From NCBI GenBank assembly GCA_005880605.1, contig VBIS01000130.1, positions 1-8,248 of the forward strand: DNA of 8,248 nucleotides, read 5' to 3'. Below are positions 1-6,555 of this stretch, in pieces. Under the pieces are notes generated by a model that did no database searches, was not told where the DNA came from, and saw nothing but the letters and a program-made list of their open reading frames with translations. The stretch's first letter is position 1. Each line of letters starts with the position of its first letter. Origin of the DNA: Chloroflexota bacterium. Its GTDB lineage: Bacteria; Chloroflexota; Dormibacteria; CF-121. The translations under genes and the position numbers were made by a program.

Positions 1-926
1 GAAATCGGTCAGCGTTCGCCGCCGAGACCCTGCAGCAGATGGGCTTTGCGGATGTCACCTCGCTCAAGGGTGGCTTTGGCGCCTGGAAAGATGCCGGGTT
101 CAAGTTCGTCGTGCCGCGCGATCTGACCCCGGCGCAACAGAAGCGATACAGCCGCCACGTGTCGATTCCCGAGGTAGGGAAGGAGGGGCAGCTCAAGCTG
201 CTCGACTCCAGGGTCCTCATCATCGGCGCGGGCGGACTGGGGTCGCCCGCCGCCTATTACCTGGCGGCGGCCGGCGTCGGCACGATCGGCATCCTCGATT
301 CGGACGTCGTGGACGAGAGCAACCTGCAGCGACAGATCCTGCACAACAGCAAGCGGATAGGCCAGCCCAAGGTCGATTCAGCCAAGCAGACCCTCGAGGA
401 CCTGAATCCCGACGTCAAGGTGATCCCATACCAGACCCGGCTCACGCGCGACAACATCATCGAGATCTTCAAGGACTACGACCTGATCGTCGACGGCAGC
501 GATAACTTCCCAACCCGCTACCTGATCAACGATGCCAGCGTGTTGCTGAAGAAGACCGTCGTCCACGGCAGCATCTTCCGTTTCGACGGCCAGGTCAGCG
601 TCTTCCAGCCGTTCGTGGGTCCCTGCTACCGCTGTGTGTTCCCGGAGCCGCCGCCGCCGGAGCTGGCGCCCAGCTGCGACGAAGCCGGCACGCTTGGAAT
701 CCTGCCCGGCATCATCGGCTTGTTCGAAGCCAACGAGGCGGTCAAGATGCTGCTCGGCATCGGCGAGCCGCTGGTTGGGCGCCTGTTGATGATCGACGCC
801 CTGACCGACGAGTTCCGGACGCTGCGACTGAAGCGGGATCCAAAGTGCCCGGTATGCGGCGACGGCGCGCATTTCAAGGACTTCGTCGACTACGAGGTCT
901 CGACGGCGATCCCGACTCCCGCTTGA
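1..926 (+). CDS. Rhodanese-MoeB/ThiF-type adenylyltransferase fusion, 5' truncated
   Basis: The reading frame is open from the window edge (first complete codon at 3). It starts with NRSAFAAETLQQMGF and LKGGFGAWKDAGF, which is the end of a rhodanese domain just after its Cys-containing active loop; the catalytic Cys would lie a few residues outside the window. An E1-like domain follows. Counting from the internal Met at 39, it has an ATP-binding GAGGLGS loop (residues 63-69), the DxDxVDxSNLQRQ segment (87-99), DGSDNFPTR (152-160), a probable catalytic Cys in SCDEAG (C213), and zinc-binding CYRC (196-199) and CPVC (270-273). Such enzymes adenylate the C-terminal glycine of a ubiquitin-like sulfur carrier (MoaD or ThiS), and the rhodanese can supply or relay sulfur. 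It acts in the cytoplasm, in molybdopterin or other thio-cofactor synthesis. The rhodanese precedes the E1 domain, the reverse of MoeZ/Uba4. The exact carrier cannot be told. The next gene starts on the last base of the stop codon. Confidence 0.93.
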   Translation, partial: NRSAFAAETLQQMGFADVTSLKGGFGAWKDAGFKFVVPRDLTPAQQKRYSRHVSIPEVGKEGQLKLLDSRVLIIGAGGLGSPAAYYLAAAGVGTIGILDSDVVDESNLQRQILHNSKRIGQPKVDSAKQTLEDLNPDVKVIPYQTRLTRDNIIEIFKDYDLIVDGSDNFPTRYLINDASVLLKKTVVHGSIFRFDGQVSVFQPFVGPCYRCVFPEPPPPELAPSCDEAGTLGILPGIIGLFEANEAVKMLLGIGEPLVGRLLMIDALTDEFRTLRLKRDPKCPVCGDGAHFKDFVDYEVSTAIPTPA

Positions 927-1639
927 TGGATTCGCCGAACGGCCTGATTCGTGTCCTGGTCGTGATGGCGCATCCGGATGATGCTGAGTTCGGCGCGGCC
1001 GGCACGGTGGCCCGATGGGCGAAAGAAGGCCGCCAGGTCACCTACCTGATCCTGACCGATGGCAACCGTGGCAGCAGCGATCCCGCGATGACCGCCGAAC
1101 GCCTAGCCCAGATCCGTCACGCTGAGCAGCGCGCGGCCGCGATGACGCTCGGTGTGAAGGATGTCTTCTTCCTCGGCTACGATGATGGCTCGCTGCAGCC
1201 GACGCTCGACCTGCGCCGCCAGATCACCCGCTGGATTCGTCGCACCAAGCCCGACGTTGTCGTGGCGCCCGACCCGACGCGACGCTGGAGCGGCCAGCGC
1301 TACATCAACCATCCCGACCATCGCGCCGCGGGCGAGGCGGCGCTCGACGCCATCATCCCGGGCTCGGACACGCGCTTGGTGTTCCCCGAGCTGCTTGACG
1401 AAGGGCTCGAGCCACACAAAGTCAAGGAGATCTACCTGACCGGCTCGAACGAGCCCGATGTCTGGGTTGATATCAGTGAGACCATCGACCTCAAGATCGC
1501 AGCCCTGCGGGAACACAAGAGCCAGGTCGGCGAGTGGGCCGAATTGGAGCAGACGATCCGCGAACGGGCGGCCGAGCAAGCCACCGGTCAAGCCTTCGCC
1601 GTGGCGGAAGGCTTCAAGTACTTCAAGCTCGGCGATTGA
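926..1639 (+). CDS. PIG-L/LmbE family zinc-dependent deacetylase
   Basis: This encodes 237 residues. The ATG at 926 shares its A with the TGA stop of the preceding gene, which implies translational coupling; no Shine-Dalgarno is visible. This start puts the first beta strand (IRVLVVMAHPDD) directly at the N-terminus, as is usual for the family. Motifs are AHPDDAEFGAAGT (residues 15-27; H16 and D19 expected zinc ligands, D18 the general base), TDGNRGS (44-50), RHAEQRAAAMTLG (64-76) and NHPDH (128-132; H132 the third zinc ligand). The C-terminal part has DVWVDISETIDLKIAALREHKSQ-type sequence, also typical. Members remove N-acyl groups from sugar or amino-sugar conjugates; MshB and BshB in mycothiol and bacillithiol synthesis are the best known. 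All catalytic residues are present, so it should be active. The substrate cannot be named: no thiol-synthesis partner is in view, and the coupled E1-like gene gives only a loose hint of sulfur metabolism. Confidence 0.92.
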   Translation: MDSPNGLIRVLVVMAHPDDAEFGAAGTVARWAKEGRQVTYLILTDGNRGSSDPAMTAERLAQIRHAEQRAAAMTLGVKDVFFLGYDDGSLQPTLDLRRQITRWIRRTKPDVVVAPDPTRRWSGQRYINHPDHRAAGEAALDAIIPGSDTRLVFPELLDEGLEPHKVKEIYLTGSNEPDVWVDISETIDLKIAALREHKSQVGEWAELEQTIRERAAEQATGQAFAVAEGFKYFKLGD

Positions 1640-1640
1640 G

Positions 1641-1680
1641 TCGGGTGCCCTCCCCTGAGGGGGAGGGTCAGGGAGGGGGC
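1641..1680. repeat. GC-rich hairpin repeat, copy 1 (intergenic)
   Basis: A perfect 8-bp stem, CCCTCCCC (1648-1655) with GGGGAGGG (1660-1667), encloses the loop TGAG and is followed by TCAGGGAGGGGGC. CGGGT precedes it (1642-1646). The same arrangement, with few differences, recurs at 4071-4111, so this is a dispersed repeat rather than a chance hairpin. It lies between the deacetylase stop and the helicase promoter. There is no T-run, so it is not a standard intrinsic terminator, though it could act as a transcript end-stabiliser. Resemblance to REP-like palindromic elements is an inference. Confidence 0.75.
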
Positions 1681-1681
1681 C

Positions 1682-1710
1682 TTGCGCTGCGAACATATGT
1701 TCGCTAAGAT
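1682..1710 (+). promoter_or_regulatory. Putative promoter of the mrfA-mrfB-like operon
   Basis: TTGCGC (1682-1687) and TAAGAT (1705-1710) are separated by exactly 17 bp. The -10 fits the TAnnnT core; the -35 keeps only TTG. Initiation 7-9 nt past the -10 would fall at about 1717-1719, on or next to the ATG at 1719, which suggests a leaderless or nearly leaderless mRNA and fits the absence of a Shine-Dalgarno. The 17-bp spacer is almost filled by the LexA-like palindrome. Confidence 0.55.
1689..1704. promoter_or_regulatory. LexA-type SOS operator
   Basis: GCGAACATATGTTCGC is a perfect 16-bp palindrome. Its inner 14 bases match the known Bacillus subtilis LexA box consensus CGAACRNRYGTTYG at every position and also match the actinobacterial GAAC-N4-GTTC core. 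It sits between the putative -35 and -10 elements, where bound repressor would block RNA polymerase. The gene downstream is a DNA-repair helicase, as expected for an SOS target. That this organism's LexA uses this motif is an inference, because no lexA gene is in the window. Confidence 0.8.
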
Positions 1711-1718
1711 GCGTGGAC

Positions 1719-3995
1719 ATGTCGATCGAGTTGGCGCTGGATCGGCTCCTCGTCCAGGATGAGTTCCGCCGGCACCTAACCCTCGACCACACCGTGCCGG
1801 CCCGTCCAGCCCGCTATGCCGGCTTCCCCGGCGCCCTGGACCCGCGGTTGGCGGAGGCGCTGGCCGCCCGCGGGATCAGCCGCCTCTACACCCATCAGGC
1901 CGAAGCCGCGGCCCTGGCGCTCGCCGGCAAGGACGTTGTCGTCGTGACGCCCACGGCGTCGGGCAAGACGGCCTGCTACAACCTGCCAGTCCTGCAGGCG
2001 ATGCTGCGCGATCCCGAAACCCGTGCGCTCTATCTGTTTCCGACCAAGGCGCTGGCACAGGATCAACTCGCCGAACTGCACGGGCTGGTCGGCGCCTTGA
2101 AAGTCGACCTCAAGACCTATACCTACGATGGCGACACGCCGGTCAGCGCCCGCCAAGCGATCCGGCAGGCCGGCCACATTGTCGTCACCAACCCGGACAT
2201 GCTGCACACCGGCGTGTTGCCACACCACACGCGCTGGGTCAAGCTGTTCGCCAACCTGCGCTACGTCGTGATCGACGAGCTCCATGCCTACCGCGGTGTC
2301 TTCGGCAGTCACCTCGCGAACGTGCTCCGCCGGCTCTGGCGGGTCTGCGCTTTTTACGACAGCCACCCGGTCGTCATCTGCTGCTCCGCCACCATCGCCA
2401 ATCCCAAGGAGCTGGCCGAACGGCTGACCGGACGACCGATCACGCTCGTGGACGACAACGGCGCGCCCGCTGGCCCCAAGCGCCTGCTCTTCTACAACCC
2501 GCCCGTCATCAACCGGGAGCTCGGCATCCGTCGCTCGTCGACCCTGGAAAGCCAGCGGATCGCCGAGACCTTCCTGCGCGCCGGGGTGCAGACGATCGTC
2601 TTCGGTCGGACGCGACTGCAGGTCGAGATCCTACTCAGCTACCTGCAGCAATCGCTGGCAAACCGCTTGGGCCAGTCAGGCACGATTCGCGGCTATCGCG
2701 GCGGCTATCTCCCATTGCAGCGACGCGAGATCGAGCACGGTCTGCGCGATGGGTCGGTGCGAGGTGTTGTCAGCACCAACGCCTTGGAGCTCGGCATCGA
2801 CATCGGTCATCTCGATGCCGCGGTCCTGTGCGGCTACCCCGGCACGATCGCCAGCGCCTGGCAGCAGATCGGTCGGGCAGGTCGCCGGCGCGGCGCCGCG
2901 GCCGCGGTCTACGTCGCCTCGAGCAGCCCGCTGGACCAGTACCTGGTGAATCATCCGGAGTACTTCCTGGGCCGCGACCCGGAGCAGGGGCTGATCGACC
3001 CCGACAACCTGCTGATTCTGAGCGCCCACCTGCAGGCCGCAACCTTCGAGCTGCCGCTCTCGAACGGCGAAGCTTTTGGGCAGGCACCGGTCGCCGAGTT
3101 GTTGCGCATTCTCGAAGAAGACGGCGCGGTCCACCAGGCCGGGGATGCCTGGCACTGGAGCGCCGACGCGTTTCCGGCGGAGGGCGTCAGCTTGCGCAGC
3201 GCCAACGCCGACAACGTCGTCATCGTCGACGTGACCAGGGGCGCCAGGGTCGTCGGCGAGATGGACCAGTTCTCGGCGCCTACGTTCCTGCACGAAGAGG
3301 CGATCTACCTGCACGAGGGCGCGCAGTACCACGTCGATCGGCTCGACTGGGAAGAGAAGAAGGCCTACGTCCGGCCGGTGAAGGTCGACTACTACACCGA
3401 CGCCAATCTCGCGGTCAGCATCAAGGTCCTGGAGACGTTTGCGAGCCGGCCGGCGGAACAGCTCACCGTCCATCACGGGGAAGTACGGGTCACGGCGCTG
3501 CCCACCATCTTCAAAAAGATTCGGTTCCACACGCACGAGAACGTCGGGTCGGGGCCGATCAGCCTCCCCGAGCAACAGCTGCACACCACTGCCTTCTGGT
3601 TGGAGATCCCGGCGGAGGTCGCCCGTCAGTTTCCGCGGCCGGCGATGCAAGGGGCATTGCAGGGCGTGGCCAACGTCGTTAGCCAGGTGTCGTGCCTTTT
3701 CCTGATGTGCGATGCGCGTGACCTGGGCGCGTACTCGGAGACGCGCGCGCCGCACACCGGCACCCCGGCGGTGTTCGTCTATGAACGCTACCCGGGGGGC
3801 GTCGGCATGAGCGCCCGACTCTTCGAGACTTCCACCGCGGTGATAGTGGCCGCGCACGACCTGGTTCTGAGCTGCGGTTGTGAGAGCGGTTGCCCGTCCT
3901 GCGTCGGCCCGGCGCTCGAGGTGGGGGAGGAGGGGAAAGCGGTGGCGCTGCGCCTCCTGGAACTGGCCGCCCTGGTTACCGCCGCCGCGCAGTGA
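1719..3995 (+). CDS. mrfA: DEAD/DEAH-box helicase with DUF1998/MZB zinc module (MrfA/YprA-like)
   Basis: This encodes 758 residues from the ATG at 1719. A GTG at 1713 is in frame, but the ATG is better placed relative to the promoter. It is an SF2 helicase. Motif I is TPTASGKT (77-84), Ia LFPTKALAQDQL, Ib VVTNPDML, II DELH (186-189), III SATI (223-226), IV IVFGRTRLQVE, V VVSTNALELGIDIG and VI QQIGRAGRR (382-390). After a long middle region comes a DUF1998-type C-terminus with FVYERYPGGVG and a cysteine cluster CGCESGCPSC (C719, C721, C725, C728) that should bind zinc. Length and domain order match B. subtilis YprA, now MrfA, a 3'-5' helicase needed for repair of mitomycin C damage. It probably unwinds or remodels lesion-containing DNA for the nuclease encoded next. 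The upstream LexA box predicts damage-inducible expression. All helicase motifs are intact. Family assignment is firm; the mitomycin role is by homology and gene pairing. Confidence 0.92.
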   Translation: MSIELALDRLLVQDEFRRHLTLDHTVPARPARYAGFPGALDPRLAEALAARGISRLYTHQAEAAALALAGKDVVVVTPTASGKTACYNLPVLQAMLRDPETRALYLFPTKALAQDQLAELHGLVGALKVDLKTYTYDGDTPVSARQAIRQAGHIVVTNPDMLHTGVLPHHTRWVKLFANLRYVVIDELHAYRGVFGSHLANVLRRLWRVCAFYDSHPVVICCSATIANPKELAERLTGRPITLVDDNGAPAGPKRLLFYNPPVINRELGIRRSSTLESQRIAETFLRAGVQTIVFGRTRLQVEILLSYLQQSLANRLGQSGTIRGYRGGYLPLQRREIEHGLRDGSVRGVVSTNALELGIDIGHLDAAVLCGYPGTIASAWQQIGRAGRRRGAAAAVYVASSSPLDQYLVNHPEYFLGRDPEQGLIDPDNLLILSAHLQAATFELPLSNGEAFGQAPVAELLRILEEDGAVHQAGDAWHWSADAFPAEGVSLRSANADNVVIVDVTRGARVVGEMDQFSAPTFLHEEAIYLHEGAQYHVDRLDWEEKKAYVRPVKVDYYTDANLAVSIKVLETFASRPAEQLTVHHGEVRVTALPTIFKKIRFHTHENVGSGPISLPEQQLHTTAFWLEIPAEVARQFPRPAMQGALQGVANVVSQVSCLFLMCDARDLGAYSETRAPHTGTPAVFVYERYPGGVGMSARLFETSTAVIVAAHDLVLSCGCESGCPSCVGPALEVGEEGKAVALRLLELAALVTAAAQ

Positions 3996-5233
3996 CCGCC
4001 GACCTCGTTGCGCTCCGCGAGCGCATCGCTGCCATCACAGCACGCCCCCGGGCTGGTGCACCGTCGCCTTTCGGGTTTCCCTCCCCCTCTGGGGGAGGGC
4101 AGGGTGGGGGCAGCCGGCGCCTGCCACCCAATTGCACGGAAGAGGCGACGCCATTTGGCACGGTGGCGGTCCGCCGTGAATGGTTCCCAGACGATGGCAG
4201 CCAGGAGGTCGGTGCGCTCTCGACCTGCCTCGGGTTCGCCCCGGACGAGTTGCGCCGCCCCCTTTTCCTGGATACGGAAACGACCGGCCTCTCCGGCGGC
4301 ACCGGCACCGTCGCCTTTCTCGTCGGTCTCGCGTGGAGGGAAGGGGACGGACTGGCCCTGGCCCAGTATTTTCTCTGCGACTTCGACCAGGAACAAGCGC
4401 TGCTGTGGGCGGTGGGCCAGTGCATCAGCCAGGCCGGCGTGCTGGTCAGCTACAACGGTCGGAGTTTTGACTGGCCGCTCCTGCAGACGCGGCTGGTTTT
4501 GCAGCGGGCGAGATGGCCCTCGCCGCCCCATCTCGACTTGCTGACGCTGGCGCGGCGCATCTTTCGCCCGCGCCTGCCCGACTGTGCGCTGCAGACCATC
4601 GAGCAGAGTGTGCTCGACCTACATCGCGCCGACGACCTTCCCGGCAGCCTGATCCCGAGCCGCTACTTCGCGTGGCTGCGCCAGGGTGACCCGCGCGTCT
4701 TAGGTCCGGTTTTCGACCACAACCAGCAGGACGTGCTCTCCATGGTGGTCCTGCTGGCGCGCTTCGAGGCGCTGCTCGGCAGCTCTAACGAAATGCATCC
4801 ACTCGATCGCTTTGGCCGCGCTCGCTTTCTCGAGGCCCGCGGATTCCAGGTCGAGGCGATCCGCGAATACCAACACCTCTGGAGGGAACATCAGGCTGGC
4901 GGCGCGCTACGAGCCACCCGTGGGGCCCTTGGCTTGCGATTGGCGCGCCTGCTCCGACGGGAGGGGCGGTGGCAGGAAGCCCGCCTGGTGCTGGAGGAGT
5001 GCTGGCACACCCAGACCTATCCCTACCCGGCGGCGATCGAGCTGGCCAAGCTGCTCGAGCACCAGGCGCGTGACCCGGCGGCAGCGCGGCGGATCGTCAG
5101 TGAGGCCTTACGGCTGCTGGCCGTGGCGGTCGTGTCGAACGCGCAATGGCGGGCCGACCTCGAGCGGCGGCAGCAAAGGCTGGAGCGACGGTTGGGTCGC
5201 AACGAGAGCCCCGGTCTGGCGCTTACTGGCTGA
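3992..5233 (+). CDS. mrfB: DnaQ-like (RNase H-fold) exonuclease with TPR-like C-terminus (MrfB/YprB-like)
   Basis: This encodes 413 residues. The GTG at 3992 overlaps the helicase TGA in a GTGA junction, so translation is probably coupled. The next in-frame starts would lose the N-terminal helix. The N-terminal helix (3-18) is followed by a Gly/Pro-rich stretch (27-40) encoded by a repeat element. The exonuclease domain spans about residues 88-260: Exo I LFLDTETTG (D94, E96), Exo II SYNGRSFDWPLL (N155, D160), HLDLLTLARR (D182), and Exo III-like DHNQQDVLSM (H243, D247). These supply the acidic residues for two-metal catalysis. Residues 270-380 are helical with repeat-like spacing (RFLEARGFQVEAIREYQ, RLLRREGRWQEARLVLEE), as in the TPR region of YprB/MrfB. 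In B. subtilis MrfB works with MrfA in mitomycin repair. It should share the SOS-type promoter. The 3' end overlaps the convergent peptidase gene by 11 nt. Confidence 0.9.
   Translation: MTADLVALRERIAAITARPRAGAPSPFGFPSPSGGGQGGGSRRLPPNCTEEATPFGTVAVRREWFPDDGSQEVGALSTCLGFAPDELRRPLFLDTETTGLSGGTGTVAFLVGLAWREGDGLALAQYFLCDFDQEQALLWAVGQCISQAGVLVSYNGRSFDWPLLQTRLVLQRARWPSPPHLDLLTLARRIFRPRLPDCALQTIEQSVLDLHRADDLPGSLIPSRYFAWLRQGDPRVLGPVFDHNQQDVLSMVVLLARFEALLGSSNEMHPLDRFGRARFLEARGFQVEAIREYQHLWREHQAGGALRATRGALGLRLARLLRREGRWQEARLVLEECWHTQTYPYPAAIELAKLLEHQARDPAAARRIVSEALRLLAVAVVSNAQWRADLERRQQRLERRLGRNESPGLALTG
4071..4111. repeat. GC-rich hairpin repeat, copy 2 (inside the exonuclease gene)
   Basis: A perfect 9-bp stem, CCCTCCCCC (4079-4087) with GGGGGAGGG (4091-4099), has the loop TCT and is followed by CAGGGTGGGGGC. 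CGGGT precedes it (4072-4076). It matches copy 1 at 1641-1680 apart from a few substitutions and 1-nt indels. Here it is read in frame as FGFPSPSGGGQGGG (residues 27-40 of the nuclease), in a linker before the conserved domain. A non-coding-type repeat therefore appears to have become protein-coding. Confidence 0.75.
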
Positions 5234-6431
5234 AGGTGTTCGGCCCGTTGGGCGGCAGGTAGGGAAGGGGGTTAGTGGGCTGTCCACCGTAGCGGTACTC
5301 GAAGTGGACGTGCGGCCCGGTTGAGTTACCGGTCGACCCCTCATAGCCGATCAGCTGGCCCTGGTGAACGCTGTCGCCCGCCTTCACCTGGAATCCGAGC
5401 AGGTGACCATAGAGCGAGAAGAAGTTGTTGCGGTGGGCGAGAATCGGTGAGCCCTGGCTATAGGCGATGTCGACGCCCGCATGGAAGTGCGCATAACCGA
5501 AGCCCGGTGGCTCGAACGCCTGGGTGCAAGGTCCGAAAAGCAATGTGATGCTGCCCTGCTGGAGTGGCCAGATCAGCGGGTACTTGGTGGAGTGGCCGGC
5601 TCCGGCACCCGGCAGGGTGAAGAGGTTGTGCTGCATCCAGAACTGCGCTTGCTGCCAGGCCGCCTGTTCAGCCTCCGCGATCAGCTGGTCCTGCCGCGCG
5701 ATCTCCATATCCGCGATCCGCTGCGCCAGGGCGGCCGACTGGCCATCGATGGCCGTCAATTCCCATTTGACCTGCACGATGCTCTGGCGCAGCCGGTTCT
5801 CGAGGTCTTGCTGATGGGCCTGCTGCTGGACCAGCGCGGCCTTCTGGTCGACGAGGTCGGCGCGCTGCTTGTCGGCTTCCTTTTTCTTGGCAATGATCAG
5901 GTCTTGCTGCTCGTGAAGCTTCAGGTCGACTTTGTGGATGTGGTCGATCAGCTTGTTGGCAAGGTAGGTCAAGTGCTCGATGGCGACCGCCCGGTTGAGG
6001 AACCCCTGGAAGTCCGGCGCGGCGAGGAGCTGCGCCAGGGGATCCGCGTTGCTCTTGTAGGTGCTACGGACAAAGGTGGCGTACTCGGCCTTTGTCGTTC
6101 GCAACTCCATCTGCTCCTCAGCGATCTTGGCGTCCAGCGCCGCGATCTGACCTTCCAGCTCGGCGATCCGCCGTTCGGCGGCCGCGATCTTGTCGATCGT
6201 CTGGTTGATGGTGTCGCGGGTTTCCTGCAGCTGTTGCTGGAGGGCAATCTCCTGCGCTTGCGCTTTCTGTAGGTTGTCCTTCAGCGTGCCCTTCAGCTTG
6301 CCGATGATCTGCAGGCGAGCTTTGGCATCGGAGATCTCATCCGCTGATGTTGGGAGCGCGCTCGCGAGCAAAATGCTGGCACCGACGCCGCCCGCCACGA
6401 GCAGGCGGAGGCCGGTCCCCCTCAGACCCAT
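5223..6431 (-). CDS. Secreted coiled-coil M23 (LytM-like) peptidase with shortened catalytic core
   Basis: This encodes 402 residues from the ATG at 6431; it was chosen because a signal peptide follows at once (positively charged MGLRGTGLR, hydrophobic core, probable cleavage after ALPTSA, residue 30). The frame is open further upstream, but no better start is seen and there is no clear Shine-Dalgarno. Residues 31-125 and 165-265 are Gln/Glu/Ala/Lys-rich and predicted coiled coil. The M23 domain (about 285-395) has HAGVD (H317, D321), YGH (H343) and HVHFE (H374, H376), so all zinc and catalytic residues are present. This layout resembles EnvC, PcsB and related septal hydrolases or amidase activators that act on peptidoglycan outside the membrane. 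Oddly, GSPILAHRN runs straight into NFFSLYGHL (junction at residues 335/336), where homologs usually carry about 20 more residues (the GVV..AGW..GYGN.V.IDHG segment). It is convergent with the nuclease gene and divergent from the tRNA gene. Activity is uncertain. Confidence 0.88.
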   Translation of the reverse strand: MGLRGTGLRLLVAGGVGASILLASALPTSADEISDAKARLQIIGKLKGTLKDNLQKAQAQEIALQQQLQETRDTINQTIDKIAAAERRIAELEGQIAALDAKIAEEQMELRTTKAEYATFVRSTYKSNADPLAQLLAAPDFQGFLNRAVAIEHLTYLANKLIDHIHKVDLKLHEQQDLIIAKKKEADKQRADLVDQKAALVQQQAHQQDLENRLRQSIVQVKWELTAIDGQSAALAQRIADMEIARQDQLIAEAEQAAWQQAQFWMQHNLFTLPGAGAGHSTKYPLIWPLQQGSITLLFGPCTQAFEPPGFGYAHFHAGVDIAYSQGSPILAHRNNFFSLYGHLLGFQVKAGDSVHQGQLIGYEGSTGNSTGPHVHFEYRYGGQPTNPLPYLPPNGPNTFSQ

Positions 6432-6555
6432 GCTGCCAGTGATAGCGCCGGAGTATTGCGGGCAGCCCCGCGCCGCGGTGACGGGCCCGCGACGTGCCGG
6501 TGACGGCGAATTGGCCGCGACGCCCAGGCCTGCCAATCAGCCGGTCAACGATGGC

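Noticed and set aside
39..41. ATG at 39 as the start of the MoeB/ThiF gene
   Set aside because: The preceding codons continue a rhodanese domain in the same frame, so this Met is internal.
845..847. Upstream in-frame start for the deacetylase
   Set aside because: It would add 27 residues of low-complexity Arg-rich sequence overlapping the end of the E1-like gene; the ATG at 926 places the first strand correctly.
2676..3857. Long minus-strand open frame (393 codons) opposite the helicase gene
   Set aside because: It is antisense to well-conserved helicase and DUF1998 motifs, shows no recognisable domain, and its composition is typical of a GC-rich shadow frame.
1641..4111. The two hairpin repeats as a CRISPR or transposon end pair
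   Set aside because: They are 2.4 kb apart in direct orientation, with ordinary housekeeping-type genes between them and no transposase or regular spacing.
3788..4531. Minus-strand open frame spanning the helicase-nuclease junction
   Set aside because: It covers the coding overlap and nuclease Exo I region on the other strand, with no family features.
5481..6272. Plus-strand open frame (263 codons) opposite the M23 peptidase gene
   Set aside because: It mirrors the coiled-coil coding region. The Leu/Val/Asp-rich product is what the complement of Gln/Glu/Lys-rich codons gives, and there is no start signal.
6432..6536. N-terminal extension of the M23 peptidase to a TTG at 6536
   Set aside because: It would put 35 non-hydrophobic residues before the signal peptide; the ATG at 6431 begins a normal secretion signal.
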